This document shows positions 9,170-17,889 of a DNA stretch of 64,000 bases, one piece after another; positions within the stretch are counted from its first letter, which is position 1; each line of letters begins with the position of its first letter. Both the position numbers and the translations under genes were made by a program. Source of the stretch: Rickettsia endosymbiont of Ceutorhynchus obstrictus. Lineage in GTDB: Bacteria > Pseudomonadota > Alphaproteobacteria > Rickettsiales > Rickettsiaceae. Location: contig NZ_OZ032162.1 in the NCBI RefSeq assembly GCF_964026565.1, forward strand, positions 1,178,001 to 1,242,000, written 5' to 3'. The notes under the pieces were generated by a model. That model did no database searches, was not told the origin of the DNA, and saw only the letters and a list, made by a program, of their open reading frames with translations.

Positions 9170-9781
9170 GCTGTATTTTTGTCGTTTTATACTTTTGTAC
9201 TTTTTCAAAAATTTCGTTATTATCATGCCGTGACTTGACCCACTACTGTACGAACGTTTAAATAAAGAGGTAAAAATTCTGTCATTCCGTGGCTACGACC
9301 ACGGAATCCAGCTTATAATATCATAAAAAGATTCTAAAATAAGTCTAATATGGCTTTATTTTCCTGGATGCCGTGATCAAGTCACGGCATGACACAGCCT
9401 TTTTTCAACGTTCGTACAATAGTGGACTTGACCACGGCATCCAGTTTTTTTAGGTCTTTTCTGTCACCCCGTGGTCAAGCCAGCTTTGTTGCATGGCTAC
9501 CGGAATCGTCATTGCGAGCGACTGGAGGCGTTGTTGCGTGGTTCTAAAAAAGTGCCTATGTCATTCCCGCGAAAGCGGGAATCTAGATTTTTCTCTGTCA
9601 TGCTGAACTTGTTTCAGCATCTCATGTAATAGATCCTGAAATAAATTCAGGATGACTATAATTCTTCTAGATTCCCGCTTTCGCGGGAATGACATCGAAA
9701 ATTCGAGCTTTGCAACAACGTCGGTCAAGCCATGGTATGACAATAATATACTCCCGCTAAATTCAATATTTAAAAATACCC
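9170..9781. repeat. Repeat block: MITE-1 in Pal-C, then Pal-B
   Basis: No gene in 612 bases. A Pal-C palindrome is split by MITE-1 copy 2 (9241-9424). A GTTGTTGCATGG boundary follows at about 9485, then a second at about 9530 opens a Pal-B copy (9558-9695) with GCGAAAGCGGG arms. The block ends in a fragment of Pal-C before the ABC-F gene. The 60-codon open frame here is repeat-derived. Confidence 0.85.
9241..9424. mobile_element. MITE-1 copy 2 (184 bp, reverse orientation)
   Basis: Ends CACTACTGTACG and CGTACAATAGTG. Flanked by perfect direct 9-bp repeats GACTTGACC (9232-9240 and 9425-9433) lying in the centre of a Pal-C palindrome. Orientation is opposite to copies 1, 4, 5, 6 and 7. Confidence 0.92.
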
Positions 9782-10422
9782 ATGATTATTATAAATAACC
9801 TAGCTATGAGCTATGGTGCGAAAATATTATTTACCGACGTAAATCTTCACATAAAAAAAGGCAATAGATACGGGCTTGTCGGAGCTAACGGTGCAGGAAA
9901 AACTACCTTTTTTAAGGTTTTACTAAAAGAAGAAGAACCGGCTTTCGGTGAAATTAGTATTTCTAGAAACTCCAAAGTCGGCTGTTTAAAACAAGATCAA
10001 TTTCGCTATGAAAATACGTTAATTATAGATACCGTAATTGCCGGCAAAGAAGAATTATGGAATGCCTTACAAGAAAAAAATAAATTACTTGAAAAAGTGG
10101 AATGTGATGAAAAAACAGGCTTTAGACTCGGTGAACTTGAGCAAATAATATATGATAATGACGGCTATACGGCAGAAATTTTTGCTGCAGAATTATTAGT
10201 TGGTCTCGGCATAAAAGAAGAATATCACTATCAACCGCTTTCGGTATTATCGGGCGGCTACAAGCTTCGAGTATTACTTGCTCAAGGGCTATTTAATAAT
10301 CCTGATATATTATTACTTGATGAACCGACCAATCACCTTGATATAATTTCTATTTACTGGTTAGAGAATTACTTAAAAACTTTATTTAGAGGTACTTTAG
10401 TTTTTATCTCTCATGACCGCAT
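9782..10422 (+). pseudogene. ABC-F family ATPase, 5' half (gene interrupted by IS110 element)
   Basis: Encodes the first ABC domain of a translation-associated ABC-F protein: Walker A GANGAGKTT (34-42), signature LSGGYK and Walker B LLLDEPTNHLD. The frame runs through the H-loop ISHDR (codons ending at 10420) and then enters the insertion sequence, stopping after MYGPPQ. Removing the element with one AT retained joins it in frame to the 3' part at 11898, restoring a ~542-residue protein (SHDR-I-T-FLNN), a normal length for the EttA/YbiT/Uup group. ABC-F proteins act at the ribosome E site. As it stands the gene is broken, although the first domain could still be made as a truncated protein. 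Confidence 0.9.
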
Positions 10423-10423
10423 G

Positions 10424-10700
10424 TATGGACCTCCCCAATAATGCAAGAAAAAAATAATATTTAATAGTCAACAAGCAAATGCAGTCATGTATTCGGCTTA
10501 TAATTGATAAATTACTTTAAATTTATCACTTTAAATTTATCAATTAGCCCTGATGGAATTCGCTACCTACTAACTTTTACTTATCACTTTTCCGGCTTCA
10601 TTAGAGCCTGTGCGGTAATCAGTTTTTTTGTAGGTTAAGGTTTGTCTTATTTACCATCAATATTATTATCTCACGCATATTTCAGGTTGGAATATATTAG
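10424..10700 (-). ncRNA. Candidate bridge/seek RNA in the non-coding end of the IS110-family element
   Basis: Read on the minus strand after the transposase stop. The region contains a long hairpin (about 10503-10545, TTGATAAATT paired with AATTTATCAA). RNA segment GAAAAGUGAU (plus 10592-10583) can pair with the top strand of the right flank plus core, ATTACTTTTC, with one G-U wobble. RNA segment CAUGACUGCAUU (plus 10489-10478) can pair with the bottom strand of the left flank plus core, CATGACCGCATT, with one wobble. A further ATTCCAT (plus 10559-10553) equals the element's own right end. Known IS110/IS1111 elements use such guides to choose target and donor. RNA boundaries are not determined. 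Confidence 0.5.
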
Positions 10701-10756
10701 TCTCTATTTTAGAGTAATACTTATTAATATTTTATTTACTAAATTTTGTTAACTTA

Positions 10757-11806
10757 TCAGTTACAAACTTTAGTTTCATTATAATCATTGCCGGTGCGTA
10801 ATACTGCAAATACTACTCGTGCTAATTTATTCGCTATTGCAACAGTAGTTTTATTATGCCCACATCGTTCTAATAAATTAAACATCCATTTAGTAAATTT
10901 ACTAAAATCTTTTTTATTTTTTTGTGCTTCAGTTGTAAACCTTAGCTTAGCATTTAATACCGCTCTTGCTCCTTGAATTAATAAAGTACGTAAATAAGTA
11001 TCACCTCTCTTGCTTATACTAAGTAACCTTTCTTTACCTCCACTCGAATATTGTTTTGGTACTAAACCAAGCCAAGTTGATAATTGTCTACCATTACTAA
11101 AATTTTTTGCATTACCTATCGAAGCTATTAATGCTGTAGCAGTAATTAAACCTATACCGGGTATAGCTGTTAATCGTTTATATTCTTCTAACTCACCTGC
11201 TAGTATTTTTAATCTTTTTTCTAACTCTATTATTTTTTTATCATTATCTACAAATTCTTCTTTCAACTCGCTAAACGTTTGATAACTAAGACGGCTTAAA
11301 GTTTCACTATCTAAAATCTCTGTTAATTTACTGATAACTTTATTTATCCCTTGTGGAATAATTAAGCCAAATTCATACAATAATCCTCTAATCTCATTAG
11401 CTAGTGCAGTACGATTTCTTACTAGCCTTGCTCTTATTCTATGAATTGATAAAATATCCTGCTGCTCTACACTTTTGATTGGTACAAATCTCATATTTGG
11501 TCTCGCTACTGCTTCGCATATTGCTTCTGCATCAGCTTGGTCGTTCTTATTAGTTTTAACATATGGTTTTACAAATTGTGGTGCTATCAATTTAACCTCA
11601 TGTCCTAATTTTGTTATTTCTCTTCCCCAATAATTAGCTCCGCCGCATGCCTCCATTCCTACTAAACATTTTGGTAAATTAGCTATAAAGCTTAATACTT
11701 GATCCCTAATCAATTTTTTCTTTAATATTGTCTTGCCGTTTTTATCTACTCCATGTATTTGAAAAATTCTTTTTGCAATATCTATGCCAATTGTGTTAAC
11801 TTCCAT
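10757..11806 (-). CDS. IS110-family transposase (DEDD recombinase)
   Basis: A 349-residue recombinase. The N-terminal RuvC-like DEDD domain shows D9 (IGIDIAK), E52 (VGMEACGG), D89 and D92 (KNDQADAEAI). The C-terminal Transposase_20 domain has a helix-hairpin-helix (IPGIGLITATALIASIG, 215-231) and the serine-containing QYSSGGK (252-258). All family residues are present and the gene is intact, so the element may be active. A strong ribosome-binding site, AAGGAGG, sits just upstream of the ATG and resembles the terminal repeat. Members move by excision to a circle and RNA-guided insertion. Confidence 0.95.
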   Translation of the reverse strand: MEVNTIGIDIAKRIFQIHGVDKNGKTILKKKLIRDQVLSFIANLPKCLVGMEACGGANYWGREITKLGHEVKLIAPQFVKPYVKTNKNDQADAEAICEAVARPNMRFVPIKSVEQQDILSIHRIRARLVRNRTALANEIRGLLYEFGLIIPQGINKVISKLTEILDSETLSRLSYQTFSELKEEFVDNDKKIIELEKRLKILAGELEEYKRLTAIPGIGLITATALIASIGNAKNFSNGRQLSTWLGLVPKQYSSGGKERLLSISKRGDTYLRTLLIQGARAVLNAKLRFTTEAQKNKKDFSKFTKWMFNLLERCGHNKTTVAIANKLARVVFAVLRTGNDYNETKVCN

Positions 11807-11897
11807 TTGGACCTCCTTATTGTTGTCTAGGATTAATTTCCTATTCTAGAACTATAACTACTGTTATTGATTCTGTATATAGGGAGGTCCATTCCAT

Positions 11898-12885
11898 TAC
11901 TTTTCTTAATAATATTGCTAGTCATATTCTCGATATCGATTACGGTGAAATTAAGCCTTATACCGGCAATTATGATAATTTCATTCGAGAAAAACAATTA
12001 GTCGCCGAGCAGAAGCTTAGCGAACATGCTTTTTTAGAGAAAAAAATTGCTACAATGCAAGCAGGTATTGATAGATTTCGAGCCGGCACAAGAGCCAGAC
12101 AAAGCGCATCAAAGGAAAAACAAATTGAAAAAATGCAACTACCGGATTTACAAAAATCTTCACGTATTAGTCCTGTCTTTAATTTTCAGCAAAATAGACC
12201 ATCCGGAAAATTAGTATTAAAAGTTAATGATATCTCCAAAAGCTTTGCCGATAAAATAGTATTAAGTAAAGTGAATTTCACCGTTTCTAGAGGCGAAAAA
12301 ATTATAATTATCGGTCCAAACGGCGTTGGAAAATCAACGCTTTTAAAAATTTTACTCGAAAAAATCCCGTCTGATTACGGTAGTTATGAATGGGGATATG
12401 AAACCCAAATTTCTTATTTTGCTCAAGACCATCATGAATTATTAAATGAAAATATTAGCATTCTTAACTGGTTAACAACTCAAGCCGAAACAGAGACTGA
12501 TCGGACCATTCGCAGCACTTTAGGGCAAGTATTATTTCGTCAAGAAGAAGTGAATAAAAATATTCTAAGTTTAAGCGGCGGTGAAGGAGCAAGATTATTA
12601 TTAGCGAAAATTATTCTAGAAAAAAGTAATGTCCTAGTACTTGATGAACCGACTAACCACTTAGATATCGAAGCTCGCAATACTTTAAAAGAAGCTTTAG
12701 TTAACTATGCAGGTACTTTAATCCTCGTTACTCATGATCGAGATTTTGCCGGCCATATTGCCACCAGAGTTATAGCTATTTCTCACAAATCTATAATAGA
12801 TTTTAAAGGCAAATATGACGAATATTTAAGCAAATATAATAATGATTATTTGAATAGTAAGTGGGTAATAGATAATAAAAAATAA
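11898..12885 (+). pseudogene. ABC-F family ATPase, 3' half (gene interrupted by IS110 element)
   Basis: Continues the ABC-F protein from TFLNNIASHILDIDYGEIKP through the interdomain linker (a basic, charged helix pair around FRAGTRARQSASKEKQIEK) into the second ABC domain: Walker A IGPNGVGKSTL, signature LSGGEGARLLL, Walker B VLVLDEPTNHLD and H-loop VTHDRDF. The frame is open from the insertion junction; the first ATG is at 12055, so translation could restart only inside the linker. The two halves together lack nothing of a normal ABC-F protein apart from the inserted element. Confidence 0.9.
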
Positions 12886-12952
12886 CTAATGACATAAATC
12901 TTAATAATTGCTAGTATTTTATTGATATAATATTAATAATTATTAAACTTAT

Positions 12953-13567
12953 ATGAACTTATTAGAGCAATTACTTTTAGATAACAAAATATATCAAAAT
13001 AAATTTAGACAAAATAAACTTTTCCAAATCGTTAAAGAAAATAAATTAAGTACCGACGCACAAAAAGAAAATTTTCTTAATTACTTTCAAATATGGTCAG
13101 ATGAGTTTCAAAAAATGATTCTGGCAAGAATAGTCTTTTCTGAAGGCAAAAGCTATTCTAACCTTGGATGGCAGCATTTAGAAGAAGAATTCGGTCACAA
13201 TTTACAGCTTTTAAGGAGCCGTAAAAATTATGCAGCTGTCGAAGACCCTGTTTTTGAAGCATTAGCTAGTTGGTTTACTATGAAAATGTTAACGCTTAGC
13301 GATGCTGAGCGAACCGTACTGATCCATTTAGTAATAGAATCCTGCGCTACTATATTTTATGAATATTTAGGACCTATCTTTTTAGATAATAAAGAAGAAG
13401 AACATTTTAATACTCACCAGGAACTTGATCCGGAGCATGAACAAATCGGCATAGATTTACTAAGAAAAATGAATATTACAGACTTGTCTTTAATAACCGT
13501 TCAAAAAAAAGGCTGGGCGATGATTGAAGCTTTATTTACCCGCCTTGCCGAGAATTGTTTGAAATAG
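12953..13567 (+). CDS. Haem-oxygenase-fold (CADD/PqqC/TenA-like) putative di-metal protein
   Basis: A 204-residue, mainly helical, soluble protein. Candidate metal ligands lie in HLEEEFGHN (about 81-89), in ESCATIFYEY, and in HQELDPEH, where H-x3-D-x2-H matches the third ligand set of CADD-like haem-oxygenase-fold di-iron proteins. These proteins include the chlamydial CADD, linked to para-aminobenzoate formation, and other metal-dependent oxidases. That identity is an inference from motif spacing; the first ligand set does not align neatly. The gene follows the broken ABC-F gene by 67 bases and a small unknown gene follows 7 bases after its stop. Confidence 0.55.
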   Translation: MNLLEQLLLDNKIYQNKFRQNKLFQIVKENKLSTDAQKENFLNYFQIWSDEFQKMILARIVFSEGKSYSNLGWQHLEEEFGHNLQLLRSRKNYAAVEDPVFEALASWFTMKMLTLSDAERTVLIHLVIESCATIFYEYLGPIFLDNKEEEHFNTHQELDPEHEQIGIDLLRKMNITDLSLITVQKKGWAMIEALFTRLAENCLK

Positions 13568-13574
13568 TTTTAAA

Positions 13575-13874
13575 ATGATAGAAAAAAATAAACAAGTAAA
13601 AAAATTAATAAAATTAGTAAATAATATTTTTGGTAATGATATTTTTACTGTAGTGAATTATTGGTGTGATGAATCTTCGATTGGATTAAAAAAAGATAAT
13701 AAACTAATTTACGTATGTATTTACAATAAAAATGGTTATTTCTATGAAAGTGAAATTTTGTTAGATGATCCTGAAGAACCTTATATAGTACAAGATAGCA
13801 AGAATGTCTCTGAAGAACAATTATTAGAAGTAATTAGTAAATTTTTTGAAATAGAAAGAAAAAAACTTAATTAA
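13575..13874 (+). CDS. Small unknown protein
   Basis: A 99-residue protein I do not recognise. It has a lysine-rich N-terminus, alternating hydrophobic stretches suggestive of beta strands (IFTVVNYW, LIYVCIYN, YFYESEILL), then LDDPEEPYIVQD and a C-terminal amphipathic helix. No membrane segment or signal peptide. Starts 7 bases after the stop of the upstream gene and is probably cotranscribed. The LDDPE-P-(I/V)V motif recurs near the C-terminus of the protein encoded at 14366-14860. Confidence 0.5.
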   Translation: MIEKNKQVKKLIKLVNNIFGNDIFTVVNYWCDESSIGLKKDNKLIYVCIYNKNGYFYESEILLDDPEEPYIVQDSKNVSEEQLLEVISKFFEIERKKLN

Positions 13875-14365
13875 TAGCGTCCTACCGAGACATAACTAGC
13901 TTTGTTGCATGGCTTAATAAAAAGCAGCAATATGTCATTCCTGCCTGACATTATTGCGTGGATTAGAAAATAGTAATTTTTGCTCATTTTTGCAAAGCGT
14001 TCTGTTGTCATACCGTGACTTGATCCACTACTGTACGAACGTTTAAATAAAGAGGTAAAAATTCTGTCATTCCGTGGCTACGACCACGGAATCCAGCTTA
14101 TAATATCATAAAAAGATTCTAAAATAAGTCTAATATTGCTTTATTTTCCTGGATGCCGTGATCAAGTCACGGCATGACACAGCCTTTTTTCAACGTTCGT
14201 ACAGTAGTGGACTTGATCACGGTATCCAGTCTTTTTATCAAATTTTTTTCTGGATCCCGTGGTCGAAGCCGCGAGATGACATCATTTTATATGCTATTAC
14301 CTATCTACGCAACAATGCCTTGCGAGAATGACATTATTGACGCTTTGGGGTATCCACGCAACAAA
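13875..14365. repeat. Repeat block with MITE-1 copy 3
   Basis: No gene in 491 bases. Contains truncated GTTGCATGGC-bounded palindromes (13905-13975), Pal-C split by MITE-1 at 14026-14209, the second Pal-C arm, and a short GTGGTCGAAGCC palindrome near 14260. The 73-codon open frame across it is repeat sequence. Confidence 0.85.
14026..14209. mobile_element. MITE-1 copy 3 (184 bp, reverse orientation)
   Basis: Ends CACTACTGTACG and CGTACAGTAGTG. Direct 9-bp flanks GACTTGATC at 14017-14025 and 14210-14218 are identical to each other and differ by one base from those of copy 2. This shows that the flank belongs to the target and not to the element. Confidence 0.93.
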
Positions 14366-14860
14366 TTAAATGATAGTTATTTCATCATTTCCTGATAAAA
14401 CTACCCATGGATCTTCGGGATCGTCTAATACTTGATAATTGAAATTAGGAACTTCATCAATATTATATATTCTATTTTCTGGAATCTCTATTTTAAGATG
14501 ATCAGCTAATTTAGAAAAAGCATTATCCTTTGCCCATTTTTCTCTTACATCCTTAGGAAGTTGTTTATAATATTTTTCGATTTCTGCAACATTACCAAGT
14601 TCCCCTACAGAAAGTGTTTGTAATAATTCTTTTTTATATGCTTCCTTAGTACGGCCAACAAGCAAAATGGAACCAATCGCTAACGGCACTGCTATCCATC
14701 CAAACAATGTTACTACTCCTACAGTTGCGACGTTTATACCTAATGCACCGAGTTCTATTACTGCTTCTTTATTTTGTATATAGCTGTTATAGGACTTGTT
14801 AAGTTCTTCAATAATAAGCTTATAATTTGTATCTTTATCTAAATCTTCCTCAACTTTCAT
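14366..14860 (-). CDS. Unknown protein with a central membrane hairpin
   Basis: A 164-residue protein I do not recognise. A charged coiled N-terminus (about 1-35) precedes a glycine/valine-rich hydrophobic stretch (about 37-70, GALGINVATVGVVTLFGWIA then VPLAIGSILLVG), likely one or two membrane passes. A soluble C-terminal region ends in QVLDDPEDPWVVLSGN. That ending resembles LLDDPEEPYIVQD in the protein encoded at 13575-13874, on the other strand across a repeat block. No signal peptide. Function unknown. Confidence 0.5.
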   Translation of the reverse strand: MKVEEDLDKDTNYKLIIEELNKSYNSYIQNKEAVIELGALGINVATVGVVTLFGWIAVPLAIGSILLVGRTKEAYKKELLQTLSVGELGNVAEIEKYYKQLPKDVREKWAKDNAFSKLADHLKIEIPENRIYNIDEVPNFNYQVLDDPEDPWVVLSGNDEITII

Positions 14861-14906
14861 AAATATTTATCTCTAATAAAATTAAATAGATTCCGTAGAG
14901 TCTAGT

Positions 14907-15116
14907 AGCATTGTTGCATGGATAGTTAAAAACGCTTTCGATGTCATTCCCGCGCAGGCGGGAATCCGGAAAAATTATAGTCATCCTGAATTTATTTCAG
15001 AATATCTTGAATTAGATGCGGCAAACTTGTTCAGCATGACAAAGAAAAGCCTAGATTCCTGCGTTTGCGGGAATGACATCCTTTTTGTGACAATTTTTGA
15101 TCCATGCAACAACGCT
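14907..15116. mobile_element. Pal-B composite element (210 bp) with 9-bp target duplication
   Basis: Bounded by AGCATTGTTGCATGG and the inverse CCATGCAACAACGCT. Flanked by direct repeats GAGTCTAGT at 14898-14906 and 15117-15125, in unique AT-rich DNA. The inside is Pal-B (about 14942-15079). This is the clearest case showing that the GTTGTTGCATGG-bounded palindromes insert as units. Confidence 0.88.
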
Positions 15117-15207
15117 GAGTCTAGTAAAAGATAAATTTTATTATTCGTCAAAAATTTGTTTAATAATTGTGTTAGTTTATTTTTTACTAGTGATTGAAAA
15201 ACCATAG

Positions 15208-16899
15208 CTACTGAGTTAGCTCTTCATTCTGCTGTTCTACCGGCTCTATACCGTATAACGATATCATTCGCTCAATTACCCTACCGGCGGTGGGCGTAGC
15301 AGTCCAGCTGGCTGTTGCAAAGCCAAAGCTTTCTTTTGTCCCTTTCGGTTCATCAAACCTGATAAAAATAACATATTGCGGGTTAGATACGGGCAGTACA
15401 CCTAAAAATGAGGAGGCTCTACTATTTTTTAGATATTTCTTTTTGCCGCCAAGGCCTTGTGAAAGCTTTTCCGCCGTACCGGTCTTACCGCCGACAAGAT
15501 AGCCTTTTACTTCCGCTCTTTTGCCGTTACCGTCTTTTACTACCGATCTAAATAATTTCCTCATTTGGTTAGAGGTGTTTTCACTAAAAACCCTAGTTCC
15601 TACCGGATTATTTCCTTTTCTCTTTAACAATGTAAGATCATGTAACATACCGCCATTTACCACCGGTAACATTGCTTTAACAAAATGCAAGGGGCTAATT
15701 GAAATACTATAACCGTAAGACATAGTAGCACTTGTTAATTCGTTCCATCTTTTTTCAGACGGAAAAAGTGGAGTGCCTCGTTCCGGTAACTCTATCTGCA
15801 ACTGATCTAACAAGCCTAATTTCTTTAAATATTCTTTAAAATCTTTTTTACCGATTTCCAGCATAATTTGACTTGTGCCGATATTTGAGGAATGCAGAAA
15901 AATCTCAGGCACGCTATGCCATCCCTGCCTCGGTGTATAATCCTTAATCTGAAATCCTCCGACCTTCATGTAGCTTATATCATACGCATCATTCATAGTT
16001 ATCGAATTAGTATCGAAGCCAACCGCCATCGTTAATGATTTAAAGACCGAACCCATTTCATAAATACCGAGGCTCGCCGTGTTAAACAACTCTTCCGGCT
16101 TGGCTAAATTAGGGTAATGAGGGTCAAAATCCGGTTTATTTACTAACGCTAAAATCTCTCCGTTATTCGGATTAGCAATAATCCCTACCGCTCCTATGGC
16201 GTTAAACTGTTTGAATGTTTTATCGATTTCTTCACTTAAGATATTTTGCAGCCTTATATCGATAGATAATTTAAGAGGTTCTTTTTGATTTCCCGGCTCG
16301 CTTAAATTTGGATCGGAGTTGGTCAAAAATTTATCGTAAGCAAGTTCAAGCCCGCTAAGACCCACAAGATCCCTACCCACATAACCCACAATATGAGATA
16401 ATAAATTAGAAAAAGTATAAATTCGTTTTTGCTCTTCTTCAAATTCAAAACCCGGTAATCCTAAATTAGCAATTTTTTCTTGTTCTATCGGGGATAAATC
16501 TCTTTTTACCCAAACAAAACTTTTATTTGATTTAAGTTCTGCTAACAATTTTGTTTTATTAATTTCAGGTAATATTTCTGCCAATCTGTCTATTGAGGTT
16601 TTAGGATTGATAATTATTTGAGGGTTGGCAAATAATGAAGATGAAGGTACGTTAACCGCTAATAAATTATCGTTACGATCAACTATTTCTTTTCTAAATT
16701 GATTATGTTTTTTTGAATACCCGGCATTTTTATCATAGCCGTTTGTGGCAACTATTATTAAACGATAGGATAAACTACAAAAAAGGAAAGCAAAACCGCA
16801 CATAACTATTATTAATCTTGCCTTGATGTTTTTGTTACAAACATTCCAATTGATAAGATTTTTGATAGCAGGTTTTAGCTTTTCTAAAGTTTTTTTCAT
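15208..16899 (-). CDS. ftsI: Peptidoglycan D,D-transpeptidase FtsI (PBP3)
   Basis: A 563-residue class B penicillin-binding protein that cross-links septal peptidoglycan. It has a short cytoplasmic N-terminus, one membrane helix (about 28-48), a dimerisation/pedestal domain and a transpeptidase domain with S284-x-x-K287 (GSVFKS), SSN (about 337) and K472-T-G. All three active-site motifs are intact. It is the fourth gene of a dcw segment (mraZ, rsmH, ftsL, ftsI), but 578 bases of repeats separate it from ftsL, so transcription from the upstream genes may not reach it efficiently. The basic N-terminus before the membrane helix supports the chosen start. Confidence 0.93.
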   Translation of the reverse strand: MKKTLEKLKPAIKNLINWNVCNKNIKARLIIVMCGFAFLFCSLSYRLIIVATNGYDKNAGYSKKHNQFRKEIVDRNDNLLAVNVPSSSLFANPQIIINPKTSIDRLAEILPEINKTKLLAELKSNKSFVWVKRDLSPIEQEKIANLGLPGFEFEEEQKRIYTFSNLLSHIVGYVGRDLVGLSGLELAYDKFLTNSDPNLSEPGNQKEPLKLSIDIRLQNILSEEIDKTFKQFNAIGAVGIIANPNNGEILALVNKPDFDPHYPNLAKPEELFNTASLGIYEMGSVFKSLTMAVGFDTNSITMNDAYDISYMKVGGFQIKDYTPRQGWHSVPEIFLHSSNIGTSQIMLEIGKKDFKEYLKKLGLLDQLQIELPERGTPLFPSEKRWNELTSATMSYGYSISISPLHFVKAMLPVVNGGMLHDLTLLKRKGNNPVGTRVFSENTSNQMRKLFRSVVKDGNGKRAEVKGYLVGGKTGTAEKLSQGLGGKKKYLKNSRASSFLGVLPVSNPQYVIFIRFDEPKGTKESFGFATASWTATPTAGRVIERMISLYGIEPVEQQNEELTQ

Positions 16900-17477
16900 A
16901 TTACAGTGATGTCATTCCCGCGCAGGCGGGGCGTTGTTGCATGGCTCGAAATCCTTATAAAAAAACCCCGTCATTGCGAGGAGGGACGTAGTCTAGAGCG
17001 GCAATCCAGGAAAAAATAGCAAAAAATGCTATGAAACTTATTATTTTCTAGATTGCCGCGCTCCGCACAAATGCTCGCAATGACGTTTAGGGTATTCTTT
17101 AAAAGTACCGTGGTGTCATACCGTGGCTTGACCCACTACTGTACGAACGTTGAAAAAAGGCTGTGTCATGCCGTGACTTGATCACGGCATCCAGGAAAAT
17201 AAAGCCATATTAGACTTATTTTAGAATCTTTTTATGATATTATAAGCTGGACTGAAGTGGTCGTAGCCACGGAATGATAGAATTTTTACCTCTTTATTTA
17301 AACGTTCGTACACTAGTGGGCTTGACCACGGTATCCAGCGTTGTCGTCATCCTGAATTTATTTCAGGATCTACTCAAAAAGATGCTGAAACAAGTTCAGC
17401 ATGACTTTTTGTTTCTGGATGCCGTGGTCACGCACGGCATGACACCATACTTGTAATACACCTCAAAAACCTAAACC
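16900..17477. repeat. Repeat block inserted between ftsL and ftsI
   Basis: Consists of half a Pal-B (about 16909-16930) broken by a GCGTTGTTGCATGG boundary, a full Pal-D (16979-17085), Pal-C split by MITE-1 copy 4 (17134-17318), the inner part of Pal-B (about 17345-17416) and half a Pal-C (to about 17445). No gene. The block interrupts what should be a continuous cell-division operon. Confidence 0.85.
17134..17318. mobile_element. MITE-1 copy 4 (185 bp)
   Basis: Ends CACTACTGTACG and CGTACACTAGTG. Direct flanks GGCTTGACC at 17125-17133 and 17319-17327, in Pal-C. The right internal hairpin is altered (CTGGACTGAAGTGG instead of CTGGATTCCGTGG), making this the most diverged copy. Confidence 0.92.
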
Positions 17478-17882
17478 TCATTCCTTTACTCTACTTGAAA
17501 CGGTTTGAACATATTTACTATTAACAATTTTTTTATAACGCCATTTATTACCGCCCCCGGAAATTTTAGAAATATTAATATTTTGATTAAATTTCACATA
17601 TTGCACATCATTCGGAGCTAACGGGTCTTTTATCATCTGAGAAGATTTAATAGTGTCCAATTGCAAATAAGCACCGGAGAGTTTTTTAAGTCTTGACGGT
17701 GAAATAAGATAGGCTTTTTCTGCTTTCAAAAGGTGGATATTATTGGTTTCGTCATTAATCTGTTTTAATACGCTACTCAATTGATAATCAAGTGTTGAAA
17801 CTTTATTTTTAATACTAAACAAGATATAAATAGCAATAATTATTACCGTCAATACTAAATAATGAAATTTTTTAATACTCAT
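17478..17882 (-). CDS. ftsL: Cell division protein FtsL-like
   Basis: A 134-residue bitopic membrane protein. Cytoplasmic MSIKKF, one membrane helix (about 7-24), then a periplasmic heptad-like coiled coil (about 28-60, STLDYQLSSVLKQINDETNN) and a lysine-rich tail. Topology, size and position, 7 bases after rsmH and before ftsI in the dcw order, identify FtsL, which scaffolds FtsB/FtsQ and activates FtsI-FtsW. FtsL sequences are poorly conserved, so the call rests on context and topology. Confidence 0.8.
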   Translation of the reverse strand: MSIKKFHYLVLTVIIIAIYILFSIKNKVSTLDYQLSSVLKQINDETNNIHLLKAEKAYLISPSRLKKLSGAYLQLDTIKSSQMIKDPLAPNDVQYVKFNQNINISKISGGGNKWRYKKIVNSKYVQTVSSRVKE

Positions 17883-17889
17883 ATCTATT

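Larger units (their letters stand above)
10423..11897 (-). mobile_element. IS110-family insertion sequence, IS1111-like, about 1475 bp
   Basis: Contains one transposase gene (10757-11806, minus strand). Subterminal perfect 11-bp inverted repeats ATGGACCTCCC (10425-10435) and GGGAGGTCCAT (11882-11892) lie a few bases inside the ends, which is the IS1111 subgroup pattern. Ends were placed by restoring the ABC-F reading frame: an AT dinucleotide occurs at both junctions (10421-10422 and 11896-11897) and one copy restores the frame. About 330 bases lie downstream of the transposase stop and only ~90 upstream of its start, so the long non-coding end follows the gene. No duplication longer than the AT core is present, as is usual in this family. 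Confidence 0.9.

Noticed and set aside
9561..9743. 60-codon open frame with SFPRKRES
   Set aside because: Translation of Pal-B; similar strings appear in every Pal-B copy.
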